DNA from: Stenocarpella maydis | Taxonomy: Eukaryota; Ascomycota; Sordariomycetes; Diaporthales; Diaporthaceae | DNA length: 64,000 nt | Direction of reading: 5' to 3' | Assembly: GCA_002270565.1 (NCBI GenBank) | Contig: NQMI01000011.1 | Coordinates: forward strand, 758,614-822,613 | Shown here: in pieces, positions 33,599 through 43,970 of the stretch | How positions within the stretch are numbered: position 1 is the stretch's first letter | How the letters are laid out: each line of letters opens with the position of its first letter | The notes under the pieces: model-generated | What the model was told of the DNA's origin: nothing | Seen by the model: the letters and a program-made list of their open reading frames with translations, nothing else | The model's database searches: none | Made by a program: the position numbers and the translations under genes

Positions 33599-36199
33599 AT
33601 GCAGGGCCCTCGAAATGGCTCGACGGCTCTCTCGACAGTCCTGCTCGTCGCAGCAAACCTCCTGATCCCTGTTGCAATTCTTATCTTTGCGACAGGGTTC
33701 TTCCCCTACAAGCCATTGCTCCCAGGGCTCGCAGCCTACGACGACGCCGCGCATGGCCCGCCGCCGGCTGCGCCATTTGACCGGGTCGTCTTTATGGTCG
33801 TGGACGCCCTGCGCAGTGATTTCGTCTACTCTCCCAGTTCGGGCTTTCGATTTACTCAGTCCCTGATCCGTGATGGCTGCGCGATCCCCTTCACTGCACA
33901 CGCGACATCGCCCACAGTCACGATGCCGCGGATCAAGGCCATCACGACGGGCTCGATCCCGTCTTTCCTGGACGTCATACTGAACATCGATGAGGGGGAC
34001 GAATCCTCGTCCCTCGCCTCTCAGGATACATGGCTCGCGCAGATGAAGGCCAAGAACACCGGCAAGCTGATCATGTACGGGGATGACACCTGGCTGAAGC
34101 TGTTTCCCAACCTCTTCGACCGCGCAGATGGGACCTCGAGTTTCTTCGTTGCTGACTTCACCGAGGTGGACAACAACGTCACGAGGCACGTGGCGGGCGA
34201 GCTCCGGAACAGCGATTGGAACACCATGGTGTTGCACTATCTCGGACTGGACCATATAGGCCACAAGGGCGGACCGCGCAGCTCGAATATGCTTCCAAAG
34301 CAGGTTGAGATGGATGGCATAGTGGAACAGATTTACACCGCAATCGAAACACAGCCCCATCTCCACTCAACGCTTTTCGTGCTACTTGGAGATCACGGTA
34401 TGAATGACGCCGGGAACCACGGAGGCTCCGCCCCAGGCGAGACCTCCCCTGCCTTGGTGTTCGTATCCCCAAAAATGAGATCAATCAAGTCCACGTTCGA
34501 GGTGCCACTGGATGTCCGAGAGGACTTTCAATACTACTCTGTTGTGGAGCAGTCTGATCTCGCACCGACCCTCGGGGCCCTACTCGGCTTCCCAGTGCCC
34601 AAGAACAACCTTGGTGCATTCATTGTGGACTTTCTGCCGTTCTGGTCCAGCAGAGCTGACCAGGTACAGATTCTCATGCGCAACGCTGAGCAGATCCTGG
34701 GCATCATCACAACCACATTCGGAGGAGATCTGTTCAACCCAATAGGCGATGTTGACCCTTGCTCCCAGCAGGAAACCGAAGTTCAAAAGCTGGCGTGCGG
34801 GTGGCACCAAATAGTCGAGTCTGCTCGAGCCTCGAAATTTACAGACGGTGTACATGACAAATGGGTCTCTACCATGTCAGAGTGGTTGAGAGATGCTCAA
34901 GCCCTCTTGAGTAGCATGGCCAGTAATTACGATATGGCTAGGCTCACCCTTGGCCAAATAGCTTCCATTTCAGCTGCATCGCTCGCGGCATACGTCGCGT
35001 ATTTAAATGCTGGCCGGATATCAGGAAGGGCGCTGCCCTTGATGGTCATCACCACCACATACGGCGTGATGATGTTTGCCAGTAGCTACGTGGAAGAGGA
35101 GCACCACTTCTGGTACTACGCAACAACAGCTTGGCTCGCATTCATTAGCAGCAAAGGTTTCCAGGGGTCTTCAAAGTCTACGGTAGGGCAGACAGTAGCA
35201 GTTGCAACCGTCGCCATAATCACCCGAATCATCAGAGGCTGGAACCAAACAGGCCAGAAGTTCGCGGGGGAGCCTGATATCGTCAAGTCTTTCATAGTTA
35301 CCGAGCCAGTGCGTCTCTGGGCCCTCATCAGCATCACCTACGTCTGGATCCACCGCGCACTCCTCCAGGGCTTCGATTGCCTGCCCACCTCCCTCGCCAT
35401 CTTTGGAAGCACAGCCGTCGTCCTCGCCGGCTTCACGTTCAAGCTCGCCTTTACCAACGAAGACGCGCCCGAGATCGTCACAGGCTTCGCCCGGTCCCTC
35501 GTCCGTCTCACGGAGGGCATCCCGCTCGCCTCTCGCGCACAGGCGGTATTCGTCGGGCTGGGACTCGGCGCCGCGTGCGTGGTGTGCTTCGTCGTGACTG
35601 GGAGAAAGGTGTCCAGGCGCTGCTCCGCCGTCGAGACGCTGCACCACCTCTACACGCTGCTCGCAATGACGCAGTCCCGCGCGACCAACATCCCGCTGTT
35701 CCTCCTCTTCGATGTCCAGTATAAGTTCCTCGCCGCCCAGGACCTCTCCCTTGCCGAGCTGTCCACCACCTCCCTCGTTCTCCAGTACATGTCCTTCTTC
35801 GCCCTCGGCGGCACAAATGCCATCTCAAGCGTCGACCTGTCCAGCGCGTACAATGGTGTCCGGGACTTTGACGTCTTCACCGTCGGCCTGCTCACCTTCA
35901 TCAGCAACTGGGCCGGTCCCCTGTACTGGATGTCCGCCACCAATGTGCTGCTGGTGCGAAAAAGAAAGGCTGGTTTCGAGGGTGGCGTGTACAGGCGCCA
36001 CGTGACGTTGCTGACCGTCTTTGCGGCTGCGAGTGTGGGCTCCGTGATGGCGGCGTGTACAGCGCTGAGGACCCACCTGTTCATCTGGACAGTGTTCTCG
36101 CCCAAGTACCTTTATTGCATGGCATGGAGCCTGGGACAGCATTTGTTTGTGAATGTGGGGCTCGGTGGTCTCCTGTACTGGCTGGGGTCAAGGCAATAA
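33599..36199 (+). CDS. las21: GPI ethanolamine phosphate transferase 2 (Las21/Gpi7/PIGG)
   Basis: Single exon, 866 residues, normal for the family. It adds ethanolamine phosphate from phosphatidylethanolamine to the second mannose of the GPI anchor at the ER membrane. An N-terminal membrane anchor (about residues 12-33) leads to a luminal alkaline-phosphatase-like catalytic domain. Metal and catalytic elements visible are VVDALRSD (Asp69), SPTVTMPR (Thr nucleophile region, 104-111), LDHIGHK (Asp218, His219) and LLGDHGMND (Asp265, His266). The second half (about 450-866) is a chain of hydrophobic segments, consistent with roughly ten membrane helices. The ATG at 33599 sits just before the anchor, so I kept it. 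It converges with the condensin gene, 280 bp between stops. No defect seen. Confidence 0.96.
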   Translation: MQGPRNGSTALSTVLLVAANLLIPVAILIFATGFFPYKPLLPGLAAYDDAAHGPPPAAPFDRVVFMVVDALRSDFVYSPSSGFRFTQSLIRDGCAIPFTAHATSPTVTMPRIKAITTGSIPSFLDVILNIDEGDESSSLASQDTWLAQMKAKNTGKLIMYGDDTWLKLFPNLFDRADGTSSFFVADFTEVDNNVTRHVAGELRNSDWNTMVLHYLGLDHIGHKGGPRSSNMLPKQVEMDGIVEQIYTAIETQPHLHSTLFVLLGDHGMNDAGNHGGSAPGETSPALVFVSPKMRSIKSTFEVPLDVREDFQYYSVVEQSDLAPTLGALLGFPVPKNNLGAFIVDFLPFWSSRADQVQILMRNAEQILGIITTTFGGDLFNPIGDVDPCSQQETEVQKLACGWHQIVESARASKFTDGVHDKWVSTMSEWLRDAQALLSSMASNYDMARLTLGQIASISAASLAAYVAYLNAGRISGRALPLMVITTTYGVMMFASSYVEEEHHFWYYATTAWLAFISSKGFQGSSKSTVGQTVAVATVAIITRIIRGWNQTGQKFAGEPDIVKSFIVTEPVRLWALISITYVWIHRALLQGFDCLPTSLAIFGSTAVVLAGFTFKLAFTNEDAPEIVTGFARSLVRLTEGIPLASRAQAVFVGLGLGAACVVCFVVTGRKVSRRCSAVETLHHLYTLLAMTQSRATNIPLFLLFDVQYKFLAAQDLSLAELSTTSLVLQYMSFFALGGTNAISSVDLSSAYNGVRDFDVFTVGLLTFISNWAGPLYWMSATNVLLVRKRKAGFEGGVYRRHVTLLTVFAAASVGSVMAACTALRTHLFIWTVFSPKYLYCMAWSLGQHLFVNVGLGGLLYWLGSRQ

Positions 36200-36479
36200 T
36201 GGCCGCATAGAGGGCATGAAAATGGTGCCATTTGCCCAGAACAAATCAGAACAGTGTAGACACTTGGCTCTAGCAACCCCTTTGGGCCAAGACCATAGAT
36301 GTTTAAATGTGTTCATAAATTCAGTTTGCGTTCCTCGTCAATACAGGATAGGATTCGACCTTCGCCAGAGCCAGGCTTATACCGCCACGACCACCAATCC
36401 CCAACCCAAACACCAGTGGGCAGGCATACACACTGAACAAGGAAATTCATAAGAACAGTAACGCAGTTCACAAACTTCT

Positions 36480-39400
36480 TCAGCCCATAATAGTATCGCC
36501 ATCATCGTCTAGCAGCTCGCTCACCAACGAGTCTCCGTCCCCGGCCTCCATGGCATCCTCAGACTTCGGCTTGACCGTATCGTTACTATCGTCGGCCTCC
36601 AGCCTTGATTCGTTGTCGTCCTCTTCTTCCTCTTCCTTGATCTGCGGTTCCTGCCCGGCCACCGTGCGGTCCTCGACCGCCGGCTCCGGTGCCAACGACA
36701 CACTGCGGCTGGCAGTGGACCTCCGGAAGCCCGCCTCCTTCTGCTGGTCGAGGCTGTTGACAATCTTGCCGAGGCTGACGTGGATTTTGTACAAGGCGTT
36801 GCGGCCTGTGGTGTCTGAGATAAGATTTGTTTCCACGGCTTCGGAGACCTCGGCGTAAAGCTCGCGCAACTTCTCCTCGGTGGAGGCGGGCGAGATGTAC
36901 AGCTTGCCCAGAAGGGCGGCAACGACCTTCTTCTCTTCCTCTGCAATGAAATGCCGTCAGCGACTCTATGAAATGAATTCGAGGTGAATGACTTTTGGTC
37001 AAAGGACCTACTGCTGCAGTTGGAGTCCAATCTCTCCAACACATTCCTTGCAAATTCGAGGTGGACGTCACCGTTGACGTTCGTCTTCTTTTCCGCGTCG
37101 GTGCCCACGTCAGGAGAGTAGCATTTCCGTGGATCCGTCCAATCCACCAAACAAGCTCCAATGGTCGATAAGCTGACCATCTCATCGTCGACGTCCGCAT
37201 CGTCATCCTCTAAGCCTTCCCTGACATTGTACAGCGCATGTAAGGCATCGAGTGCCACTGATCGCATGAGATCCTGGTTCTCAGGGCGCGAGTAACAGAA
37301 CACTGGAAGGAAGTAGTTGAGAGCCTGTCGGACGCTCTGGTTTTGAGAGCTCGCTGGCTCGAAGTAGGCAATGACAAGTGTCTTGAGTAGTTCAGCCGAG
37401 GCGTCGATGTCTGTGACGACCCGGCCCAGAAGAAGTTTCGATGCTGCGATGGTGGCAACAGCTTGCACTTCGGGCGATTTGGCGCCTGACCTCAAAGCCT
37501 TAACATATACCTTCAAGAGATTCGGGTTGTTTGACAGAAGCTGGGACCCATGGACGTTGAGTATGTCTGTAAGGATGTGCAGCGCTGTGATCTGCAGGGC
37601 AGTGTGACCCTTGCTGAAGAAGTGCATGAAAAGCGTCAGGTTCTCCTCAGCCAGCGACCTGTCGAGCAAGGAGCAGAGGCCCAAGCACAAGAGACCACGT
37701 TCACGCACAGGCGCCTCGTGACTCCGGACGGCCGGGACCACCAAGTTGTTGAGCATAGACACCAAGTGGTCATTCTCTTGCAGGCTGCCGGTGACGTTGG
37801 TCAGCATGCACTGTACAATATGGAGACACTTCATATTGATGACGATCTCCTTGACTGCCTTTGCATGAGCTTCCTCTTCTGTCAAATCGCTGTCTTTGTC
37901 ATGTTTTGAGCTCTTAGCGGATTCTTCGTCTTCATCGACCTCAGATTGTGCAGAATGGAAGCTCTCGTCATCGTTGGGCTCGTCCAGGATCGTATCATGC
38001 ACGTCTGCCACGGCTTCGAGGACGACACTGCAGAACTCGCGCTCGCCCGCGTTATCAGGTGCACATATGTCACGAAGGACGTCGACGGTGAGTTTCGTAA
38101 CCTCATCCGGGAGTTCGGGAATGGAGAGTGTTTGTCTGAGCAAGGAGAACATCTTCCTGCGGCCCACCTCGTCGGAATAGTCGAGGGTGAGTGCAATATG
38201 GAGGAGTTGTTCCACGATGAACTCTTGCTCAACAGTATCCTCCTCGTCCTCCTCGTCATCCTCAGGCTCCTCTCTCTGCTCTATCCTCTTCAACGCATCT
38301 GTGAGGACCTTGACGTATCGCTCGAGATAAAAGCCCAGCTTGGTGACCTCAGGCAGTTTCTCTTCGATTAGGTCTTCGTATTTGCCGTTGCCTTCGTTCC
38401 TGCAGAATTCGTTGAAGCTGCGTGCCATGAACACAGACTCGGCAGAAAGGGTATCCCAGAAGTTATCGTCAAATGTGACAGCCTCCCGGTAGTCCGGTCG
38501 ACCCTCCCAGAAACCTCTCATAGCCTCCAAGCCGACCCCGTTCTCAACCCCAGAGTTGACTACGTCGATACGCTCCAGCAGCTCGAGCAGGCCGTCGAAG
38601 CTGGGCGCAGGCAGCTCAGTAGGCTGCCCATTGTCGTTCAATGGCGGTGCACCAGCGCAGTCCTCGATCCAACGCTCGCGGAAGAGTTTGCCTGCGGCTT
38701 TGCGGACAGTCTCATCTCGATCCCTGAGACCCCACCGCAGGAGCTTTTCTCGCATGGAAAGTGACAGGTGCCTGAAGTCCCCCAGGGCGGGCAGGAGACG
38801 GGAATACACGGCACGACGGGTCATGGCGTCCTGGTCTCTCGCCCTCTCCAGCAAGAACGGCAACGTGTTCGGCAATATCGGCAGGTTGACGAGCAATGAC
38901 CTCCGGACATCTGCACTCGGGTCATTCTGAAGCACTTCAAGGAGCTTCTCCAGCAAGCCGCTGGCCTCGTCCCCGTCGCTGTCGGAGTTGGCTTCGGCCT
39001 CGACCTGGTTCCCTGCCAAACGGCCGAGGCCCAGGACCGCTTGGGCGCGGATCATTGCTTCCTTGTCGCGGATCCTCTTGAGTAAGCCATAGCGAAGTTT
39101 CTGGAAAAGATCGTCATCGATGGCGTCGAGAGAGTTCACGATGTGGGCGATGAGTTGTGTCGACCGATATCTCACAAATTTGTCCTTGGCCATCATCAGT
39201 GGCAGAATTGTGTCCATGAGGCGGGCCGTAAGCCTCGTGCTCGGTGTCTCGGGCATTGTGCTTGCATCATCATCGACGTTTCCTGCGAGCTCATTGTCTT
39301 TATCGATGGAGTGGCGCATAAACACGCCGACGAACCGGATCGTCCTCTCGCCCACGGCCTCGCTCTTCCTGACGGGCATGACGCGCAAGACACAACGGAT

Positions 39401-39712
39401 GAACTCTGTGTTGAAGTCATCTTCGTCGAAGTCGCCCGCGGTGGCCTTCTTGGCACTAGTTGGTTCGTAGCAGCATGCCTCCTGCAGCTTGCGCAGCGTA
39501 ACGGCCGATTTCCTGTGTGTCGCGGTATTCCTCTGAGCCTCGCGAAAGACCGCGGCAACCTGCGTCCTGAGTTCGTTGTCGGGAGATTCGTCAGGGACGT
39601 CGAGGGCGGCGGATGATGCACGTGATGCAGCGGTGGAGGCGCGCGCGGTGGAGTTGGCGGCCGAGCTCCTCGTCGACGCGCGCGCCGACCGTGTTGACGT
39701 GCGAGGGGGCAT
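36480..39712 (-). CDS. ycg1: Condensin complex HEAT-repeat subunit Ycg1/CAP-G (Cnd3)
   Basis: Two exons, 37012-39712 and 36480-36940, joined by a 71-nt intron (donor GTAGGT, acceptor TTGCAG) at a Lys codon; 1053 residues. The start is the ATG at 39712 (MPPRTSTRSARAS). The frame extends five codons upstream only to a TTG. An Arg/Ser/Thr-rich N-terminus precedes HEAT repeats (for example LLKRIRDKEAMIRAQAVLGLGRLA and the following DPSADVRRSLLVNLPIL unit). The Cnd3-type C-terminal region is at about 600-900 (DHLVSMLNNLVVPAVRS, GLLCLGLCSLLDRSLAEENL). The tail is acidic and repetitive. The protein is the DNA-gripping kleisin-bound subunit that compacts mitotic chromosomes. It diverges from Nop4 with 424 bp between ATGs. 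Confidence 0.96.
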
Positions 39713-40136
39713 GGCGGCTGTGCTCAAATCGATGAAATGAAGCTATGCAGGAGTAGGATGGGCACGCAGGGTGCTGCGGGTCGGAAAGGTCGCTAAATCG
39801 GTAAATGACCAGCTAAGTACTGGGAGATAGCACATGTGAACTGGCCGGATGAGGAGACACATGCAAAGAGGGCGGCTGTGGCGGATTCGACACAAGGGCT
39901 CGGTCGGAGTCGCGGTCGACACCTGCTCGCTCTTGTTGTGTCAACACACAGAATGCGGGCGCGGGTTACCCCGGCAAGTTCTCACGCCCGATAAGCTAGC
40001 GCAGGTCCTTATCGGGAAAAGTTTCTGGGCCTGCTGCCAGCTTTTTCCTCCCCTCTTGGCAGTGAGCCAGCATCCAGGACGGGTGGAGAGGAGAACAAAA
40101 AATCCCCCATCGCCCAAGGCGCAGACGACCCCGAAG
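39713..40136. promoter_or_regulatory. Shared divergent promoter region, condensin and nop4 genes
   Basis: 424 bp between the divergent ATGs. The nop4 frame is open upstream of its ATG from 39849, but the upstream residues do not resemble the family, so they are treated as untranslated. No defined element was recognised. Confidence 0.5.
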
Positions 40137-42383
40137 ATGGCCAAATCAACAGGTCAGAAGAGGCGCAGGGAGGCCGAGGCCGGTCTCGAACATCAGGGAG
40201 CAGCAACGAATACTCAGGACGGCCCGCCGTCCAAGAAGAGCCGTGTCGAGGAGCGGAGGTCCCTCTTCGTGAGGTCTCTCCCGCCATCAGCAACCGCCGA
40301 GACCCTGACCGACTTCTTTTCGCAACACTACCCTGTCAAACATGCTACTGTCGTCATCGATCCTAAGACCAAGGAATCCCGTGGTTATGGCTTCGTCACA
40401 TTCACCGACGCCGACGATGCGGTCGAAGCCAAGAAGAAGCTCAATAACGAGCTGCTTGGTGGCCGCCGCATGAAATTGGAGGTGGCCGAGCCGCGACACC
40501 GTGCAGGTGGCGATAGCGCTGCCAAGTCCCACATTGCAGAGGAGAAGAAGAAGCGAGAAGAGGAAATGGCGGAGGCCAGGAAGGCCCCCAAGCTGATCAT
40601 TCGAAACCTGCCGTGGAGCATCAAGAGCTCGGAGCAGCTCACCAAAGCCTTCATGAAGTATGGGAAAATCAAGTTCGCTGATCTGCCAAACGACAAGGGG
40701 AAGCTCAAAGGCTTCGGGTTTGTCACCTTCCGGTCAAGGAAGCATGCGGAGCGGGCAATGGGGGAGATGAATGGCAAGGATGTCGATGGGAGAACCATTG
40801 CCGTGGACTGGGCGGTCTCCAAGGACGAGTGGCAGCAGCAGCAAGGCGTGGAACACGAGGAGGCAAAGGACGAGCCAAAGCCCAAGTCCAAGAGGTCCAA
40901 GGAGGAAAAGGCCGACGATGACGATGATGAGGACGAGGAAATGAAGGATATGAACGAGGAGGATCGCGACCTGGCTATGTTCATGAAGAAGATGGAAGAC
41001 CTCGAGTCCGAGGACGAAGACGACGGCGAGGGTGGAAAGCTCGATGACGCTGACAAGGAAGAGGAGGGTGATGATGACGACGGCGAGGACGACGAATTCT
41101 CGAGCGGAGACCCTTCCAGCGACGCAGGGGAAGAAACTATGGAGGAGAAACCCAAGCGTCTCACGGACAACTCCACGACAGTGTTCATCCGAAACCTGCC
41201 CTTCACGGCCACAGACGAGTCCCTGAAGGAGCACTTCGAAAAATTCGGCCGCATCAGGTACGCCAGGATCGTTAAGGACAGAGCAACCGAACGGCCTGCC
41301 GGCACTGGCTTTGTGTGTTTCGCCAATGAAACCGATTTCAAGGCTTGCTTGAAGGGCGCCCCACGGCAACGACAACCTGTCAAGACTTCCAGGCACTCAG
41401 TGCTCCAAGATGAGACCGTCGATACAGACGGTCGCTACACACTTGAGGGCCGTGTCCTATCGGTGGCTCATGCAGTCAGCAAAGAAGAGTCTGCTCGGCT
41501 CACTGAGGCAGGTCCTGCCGCCCGTAAGGGACATGAGAAGGACAATCGGCGCCTATACCTTCTTCCCGAGGGCACTATACCAAGCGGCTCTCCTCTTTAC
41601 AATCTGCTCTCCCCGGCAGAGATCAAGCTTCGTGAGCAGAGCTTGCAGCAGCGAAAGAAGCAAGTCCAAAGCAACCCGAGTCTGCATCTGAGTTTGACGC
41701 GACTGGCCATCCGCAACCTGCCCCGAAACATGTCTTCCAAGGAACTGAAGCAACTCGCCAGACAAGCTATTGTTGGCTTTTCTGCAGACCTCAAGGCCGG
41801 CAAACGCATGCCTCTTTCCAAGGAGGAGCTTGCGCGGGGAGGAGCTGAGGACCGGGAGGCCGAGCATCGTCGCAAGGAGAAGGGCGTGGGCGTCGTCAAG
41901 CAGGCAAAGGTCGTCTTTGAGACTAGGGACGGCAAGAAGGTGGACGAGTCCACCGGTGCCGGTCTCAGCAGGGGCTACGGCTTCATCGAGTACTGGAGCC
42001 ACAGGTGGGCGCTCATGGGTCTACGATGGCTTAACGGCCACCCGCTCAAGAATGAGGCGGGCAGGACGGTCCGGCTGGTTGTGGAATTTTCCATCGAGAA
42101 TGCGCAGGTGGTGAGTCGGAGGAAGGCAAATGAGGCACGGGCGAGGACCAGGCGGGCCGAGGCACAGGAGGATGGAGAAAAGGGTCAAGAGCAAGGACGC
42201 AAGGATGTCAAGGGCAAGTCGGGCAAGGCCTCCCATGCGTCTCCTGATGCTGGAGGCAGTGATAGCGAGGGTGAGGGCGGCGCTTCCAGGAAGAAGGACG
42301 CCAAGGAGAAGCTGGCGCAGAGGCAGAGGATCATCGGGCGGAAGAGGATGGCTCGCAAGAACAAAAAGGGTCGCAAGGGTTAG
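40137..42383 (+). CDS. nop4: Nop4/RBM28-type nucleolar protein with four RRMs
   Basis: Single exon, 748 residues from the ATG at 40137. Needed for 27S pre-rRNA processing and 60S subunit assembly in the nucleolus. RRM1 is at about 43-118 (SLFVRSLPPSATAET, RGYGFVTF), RRM2 about 152-230 (KLIIRNLPWSIKSSE, KGFGFVTF). A very acidic Asp/Glu linker spans about 250-335. RRM3 is about 346-455 (TVFIRNLPFTATDES, GTGFVCF) with an inserted loop, and RRM4 about 520-657 (RLAIRNLPRNMSSKE, RGYGFIEYWSH). A Lys/Arg-rich tail follows (REGEGG-type acidic patch then KKDAKEK and RKNKKGRKG). RNP1 and RNP2 strings are intact in all four. Convergent with the dehydrogenase gene, 110 bp between stops. Confidence 0.96.
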   Translation: MAKSTGQKRRREAEAGLEHQGAATNTQDGPPSKKSRVEERRSLFVRSLPPSATAETLTDFFSQHYPVKHATVVIDPKTKESRGYGFVTFTDADDAVEAKKKLNNELLGGRRMKLEVAEPRHRAGGDSAAKSHIAEEKKKREEEMAEARKAPKLIIRNLPWSIKSSEQLTKAFMKYGKIKFADLPNDKGKLKGFGFVTFRSRKHAERAMGEMNGKDVDGRTIAVDWAVSKDEWQQQQGVEHEEAKDEPKPKSKRSKEEKADDDDDEDEEMKDMNEEDRDLAMFMKKMEDLESEDEDDGEGGKLDDADKEEEGDDDDGEDDEFSSGDPSSDAGEETMEEKPKRLTDNSTTVFIRNLPFTATDESLKEHFEKFGRIRYARIVKDRATERPAGTGFVCFANETDFKACLKGAPRQRQPVKTSRHSVLQDETVDTDGRYTLEGRVLSVAHAVSKEESARLTEAGPAARKGHEKDNRRLYLLPEGTIPSGSPLYNLLSPAEIKLREQSLQQRKKQVQSNPSLHLSLTRLAIRNLPRNMSSKELKQLARQAIVGFSADLKAGKRMPLSKEELARGGAEDREAEHRRKEKGVGVVKQAKVVFETRDGKKVDESTGAGLSRGYGFIEYWSHRWALMGLRWLNGHPLKNEAGRTVRLVVEFSIENAQVVSRRKANEARARTRRAEAQEDGEKGQEQGRKDVKGKSGKASHASPDAGGSDSEGEGGASRKKDAKEKLAQRQRIIGRKRMARKNKKGRKG

Positions 42384-42493
42384 CTGCAGCTTTTGATCTC
42401 CAAGGCGTGGATTTTTGGCTCGGAGTTTGCTCGAGATACCGCCAAAAAGTCAAGTCTCAAATCTTGCAGACGCAACTAACGTGCTGTCTGATC

Positions 42494-43591
42494 TCACAAC
42501 TTCGAATTCTGCCTCGACAGAGCACTATTTATCCTCTTTCCTTCGTCATCCTGCTCCTTGACGGTCAGATCGGGCAACTCCATCGGCATAATCCTCCTTG
42601 GACTGCTCCCTGGGACGACCGAGTACTTGGAGAAGTCAGTGACGCCTGCATGTGCCCGGAGGAAGTCCTCGTCAAGCAACAGCTGTCCATTCACGACCGG
42701 CGCCGGCGCCCTGAGAATAGCCAGGATGGCATCAGAAAATATGGTTGGTCTACGCAGGTCCCTCGCCTCGTCAGGACTACCCCGGGTGAACTGCTCCGTG
42801 GCAGCAGACTCGACGGAAACGGCCGGCCAGATGCTGGTGACGGCCATGCCGCCCTCCCCGTCCCTCACCAAGCCTTGCCTCTCGAAGTCCATCGCCAGGC
42901 CCTTGGTGAGCACGCTCATCGCCACCTTGCCCATGGCGTATGCAGTCTTGCCCCTGAAGAAGCGGCTGTAGATGGGCGGGCTCACAATGATGATCCTGCC
43001 ACCCCCGGGGCTTTTCTTCAGATGGGGCAGGGCAGCCTGCACCGAGCCGTAAAGCCCTTCGGGATTGACGCGCTGCATTAGCTGGAAGCGCTTCATTGGG
43101 CTATCTTCCACCGAGGCCCACCATATTGCCCCGGGATTGTATATGAGCACATCGAGGCGGCCGTATCGCTGTGTTTCTTCAAATCAGCTACTTTTGCCCT
43201 GGGGTTTCAGGATAAGATCCAAGCAGACCTCGACGGTCTTGTCGACCAACTCCTGTAAGCTGGCGAAGTCCCGGACATCAACCGCATATGCGACCGCCTC
43301 CCCGCCGGCCTCCTTGATTTCTCGCTCTACAGTATTGATGGTAGACTGGGGCGAGTTTGGACCTGGAGGGAAAGCAATCTTGGGAGAGTAGGCGTCAGAT
43401 GTGGACTTGGCGGCTATGACGACTGCAGTTGAGGGGAAAGGACACAAGTGTCAGCACCTGGTTCGATTGCACGGTTCTTTGAGCGATGGCTTCTAACCGG
43501 AGTACTTGTGTCTTCCCAAATCAATGGCGATCTGCCTCCCAATCCCCCTTGAGGCGCCAATCACAAGAGCGACAGGTTGGGCCTTAAGCAT
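42494..43591 (-). CDS. HSDL2-like short-chain dehydrogenase with peroxisomal -SKL terminus
   Basis: Three exons, 43498-43591, 43229-43422 and 42494-43168, 320 residues. SDR Rossmann fold: nucleotide motif GASRGIG at about residues 12-18, catalytic Ser in IIIVSPPIYS, and Tyr-x3-Lys in TAYAMGKVAM. The strings VIAAKST, DVRDFASL and SVEDSPMKRFQLMQRVN place it near the HSDL2 branch, whose animal member is a peroxisomal lipid-linked enzyme. The protein ends SRQNSKL, and the final SKL is the canonical PTS1 signal. The substrate is unknown. It may be a fatty-acid derivative or other acyl compound. Introns are short and canonical enough (donors GTTAGA and GTCTGC are weak). It diverges from a kappa-class GST that also ends in SKL, with 379 bp between the ATGs. 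Confidence 0.92.
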
Positions 43592-43970
43592 GGTGAAAGA
43601 TATATCAGATGATAGAGAGCCCAGCTTGAGAAGCTGGTTGATCTCATCATTCAAATTCGAGATTCTAAAGACATAATAGACTATAAAAAGGATGGCTCAA
43701 ACCTTTAGAGACATGTGGATGAGATATATTATCGGAAGTCCACTGGCTGTCCCTCGGTATGGTTATCGATTACTGATCATTTGGGGAAACCCCAGCGTAT
43801 AATTTATAGGGCCAAGCACGTTTCAACGACGAGCCTCGGCTCGTCGTTCTAGAATGCTTGGGCTAACACGCCTGCCTGCTTACCGCAACAGCCTGTCAAA
43901 CATCCATCACGCAACCCAATCCTAAGGATAGACGAGTCCGACGAACCCCAAGTACTTGTTGTCATGCACA
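43592..43970. promoter_or_regulatory. Bidirectional promoter of the two -SKL genes with CCTCGG sites
   Basis: 379 bp between the dehydrogenase ATG (minus) and the GST ATG (plus). Two CCTCGG hexamers are present on plus, at 43752-43757 and 43834-43839. CCTCGG is the core recognised by the Aspergillus fatty-acid regulators FarA and FarB, which control peroxisomal genes. The second lies in an inverted repeat listed separately. Regulation by a Far-type factor is inference. Confidence 0.6.
43825..43848. promoter_or_regulatory. 24-bp inverted repeat, candidate operator
   Basis: Arms AACGACGAGCC (43825-43835) and GGCTCGTCGTT (43838-43848) are perfect reverse complements around a two-base centre, TC. 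Symmetric GC-rich half sites suit a dimeric zinc-cluster regulator. It lies near 123 bp from the GST ATG and 234 bp from the dehydrogenase ATG. Confidence 0.65.

Noticed and set aside
39713..39727. Extended start of the condensin subunit at 39727
   Set aside because: The first codon there is TTG; the first ATG is at 39712.
39849..40136. 96-residue N-terminal extension of Nop4
   Set aside because: Does not resemble the family; the protein from 40137 already has the standard start before RRM1.
40385..41396. Long minus-strand frames (332 and 220 residues) opposite nop4
   Set aside because: Mirror images of the Nop4 acidic and RRM coding; Ser- and Leu-rich composition is an artefact of the complementary codons.
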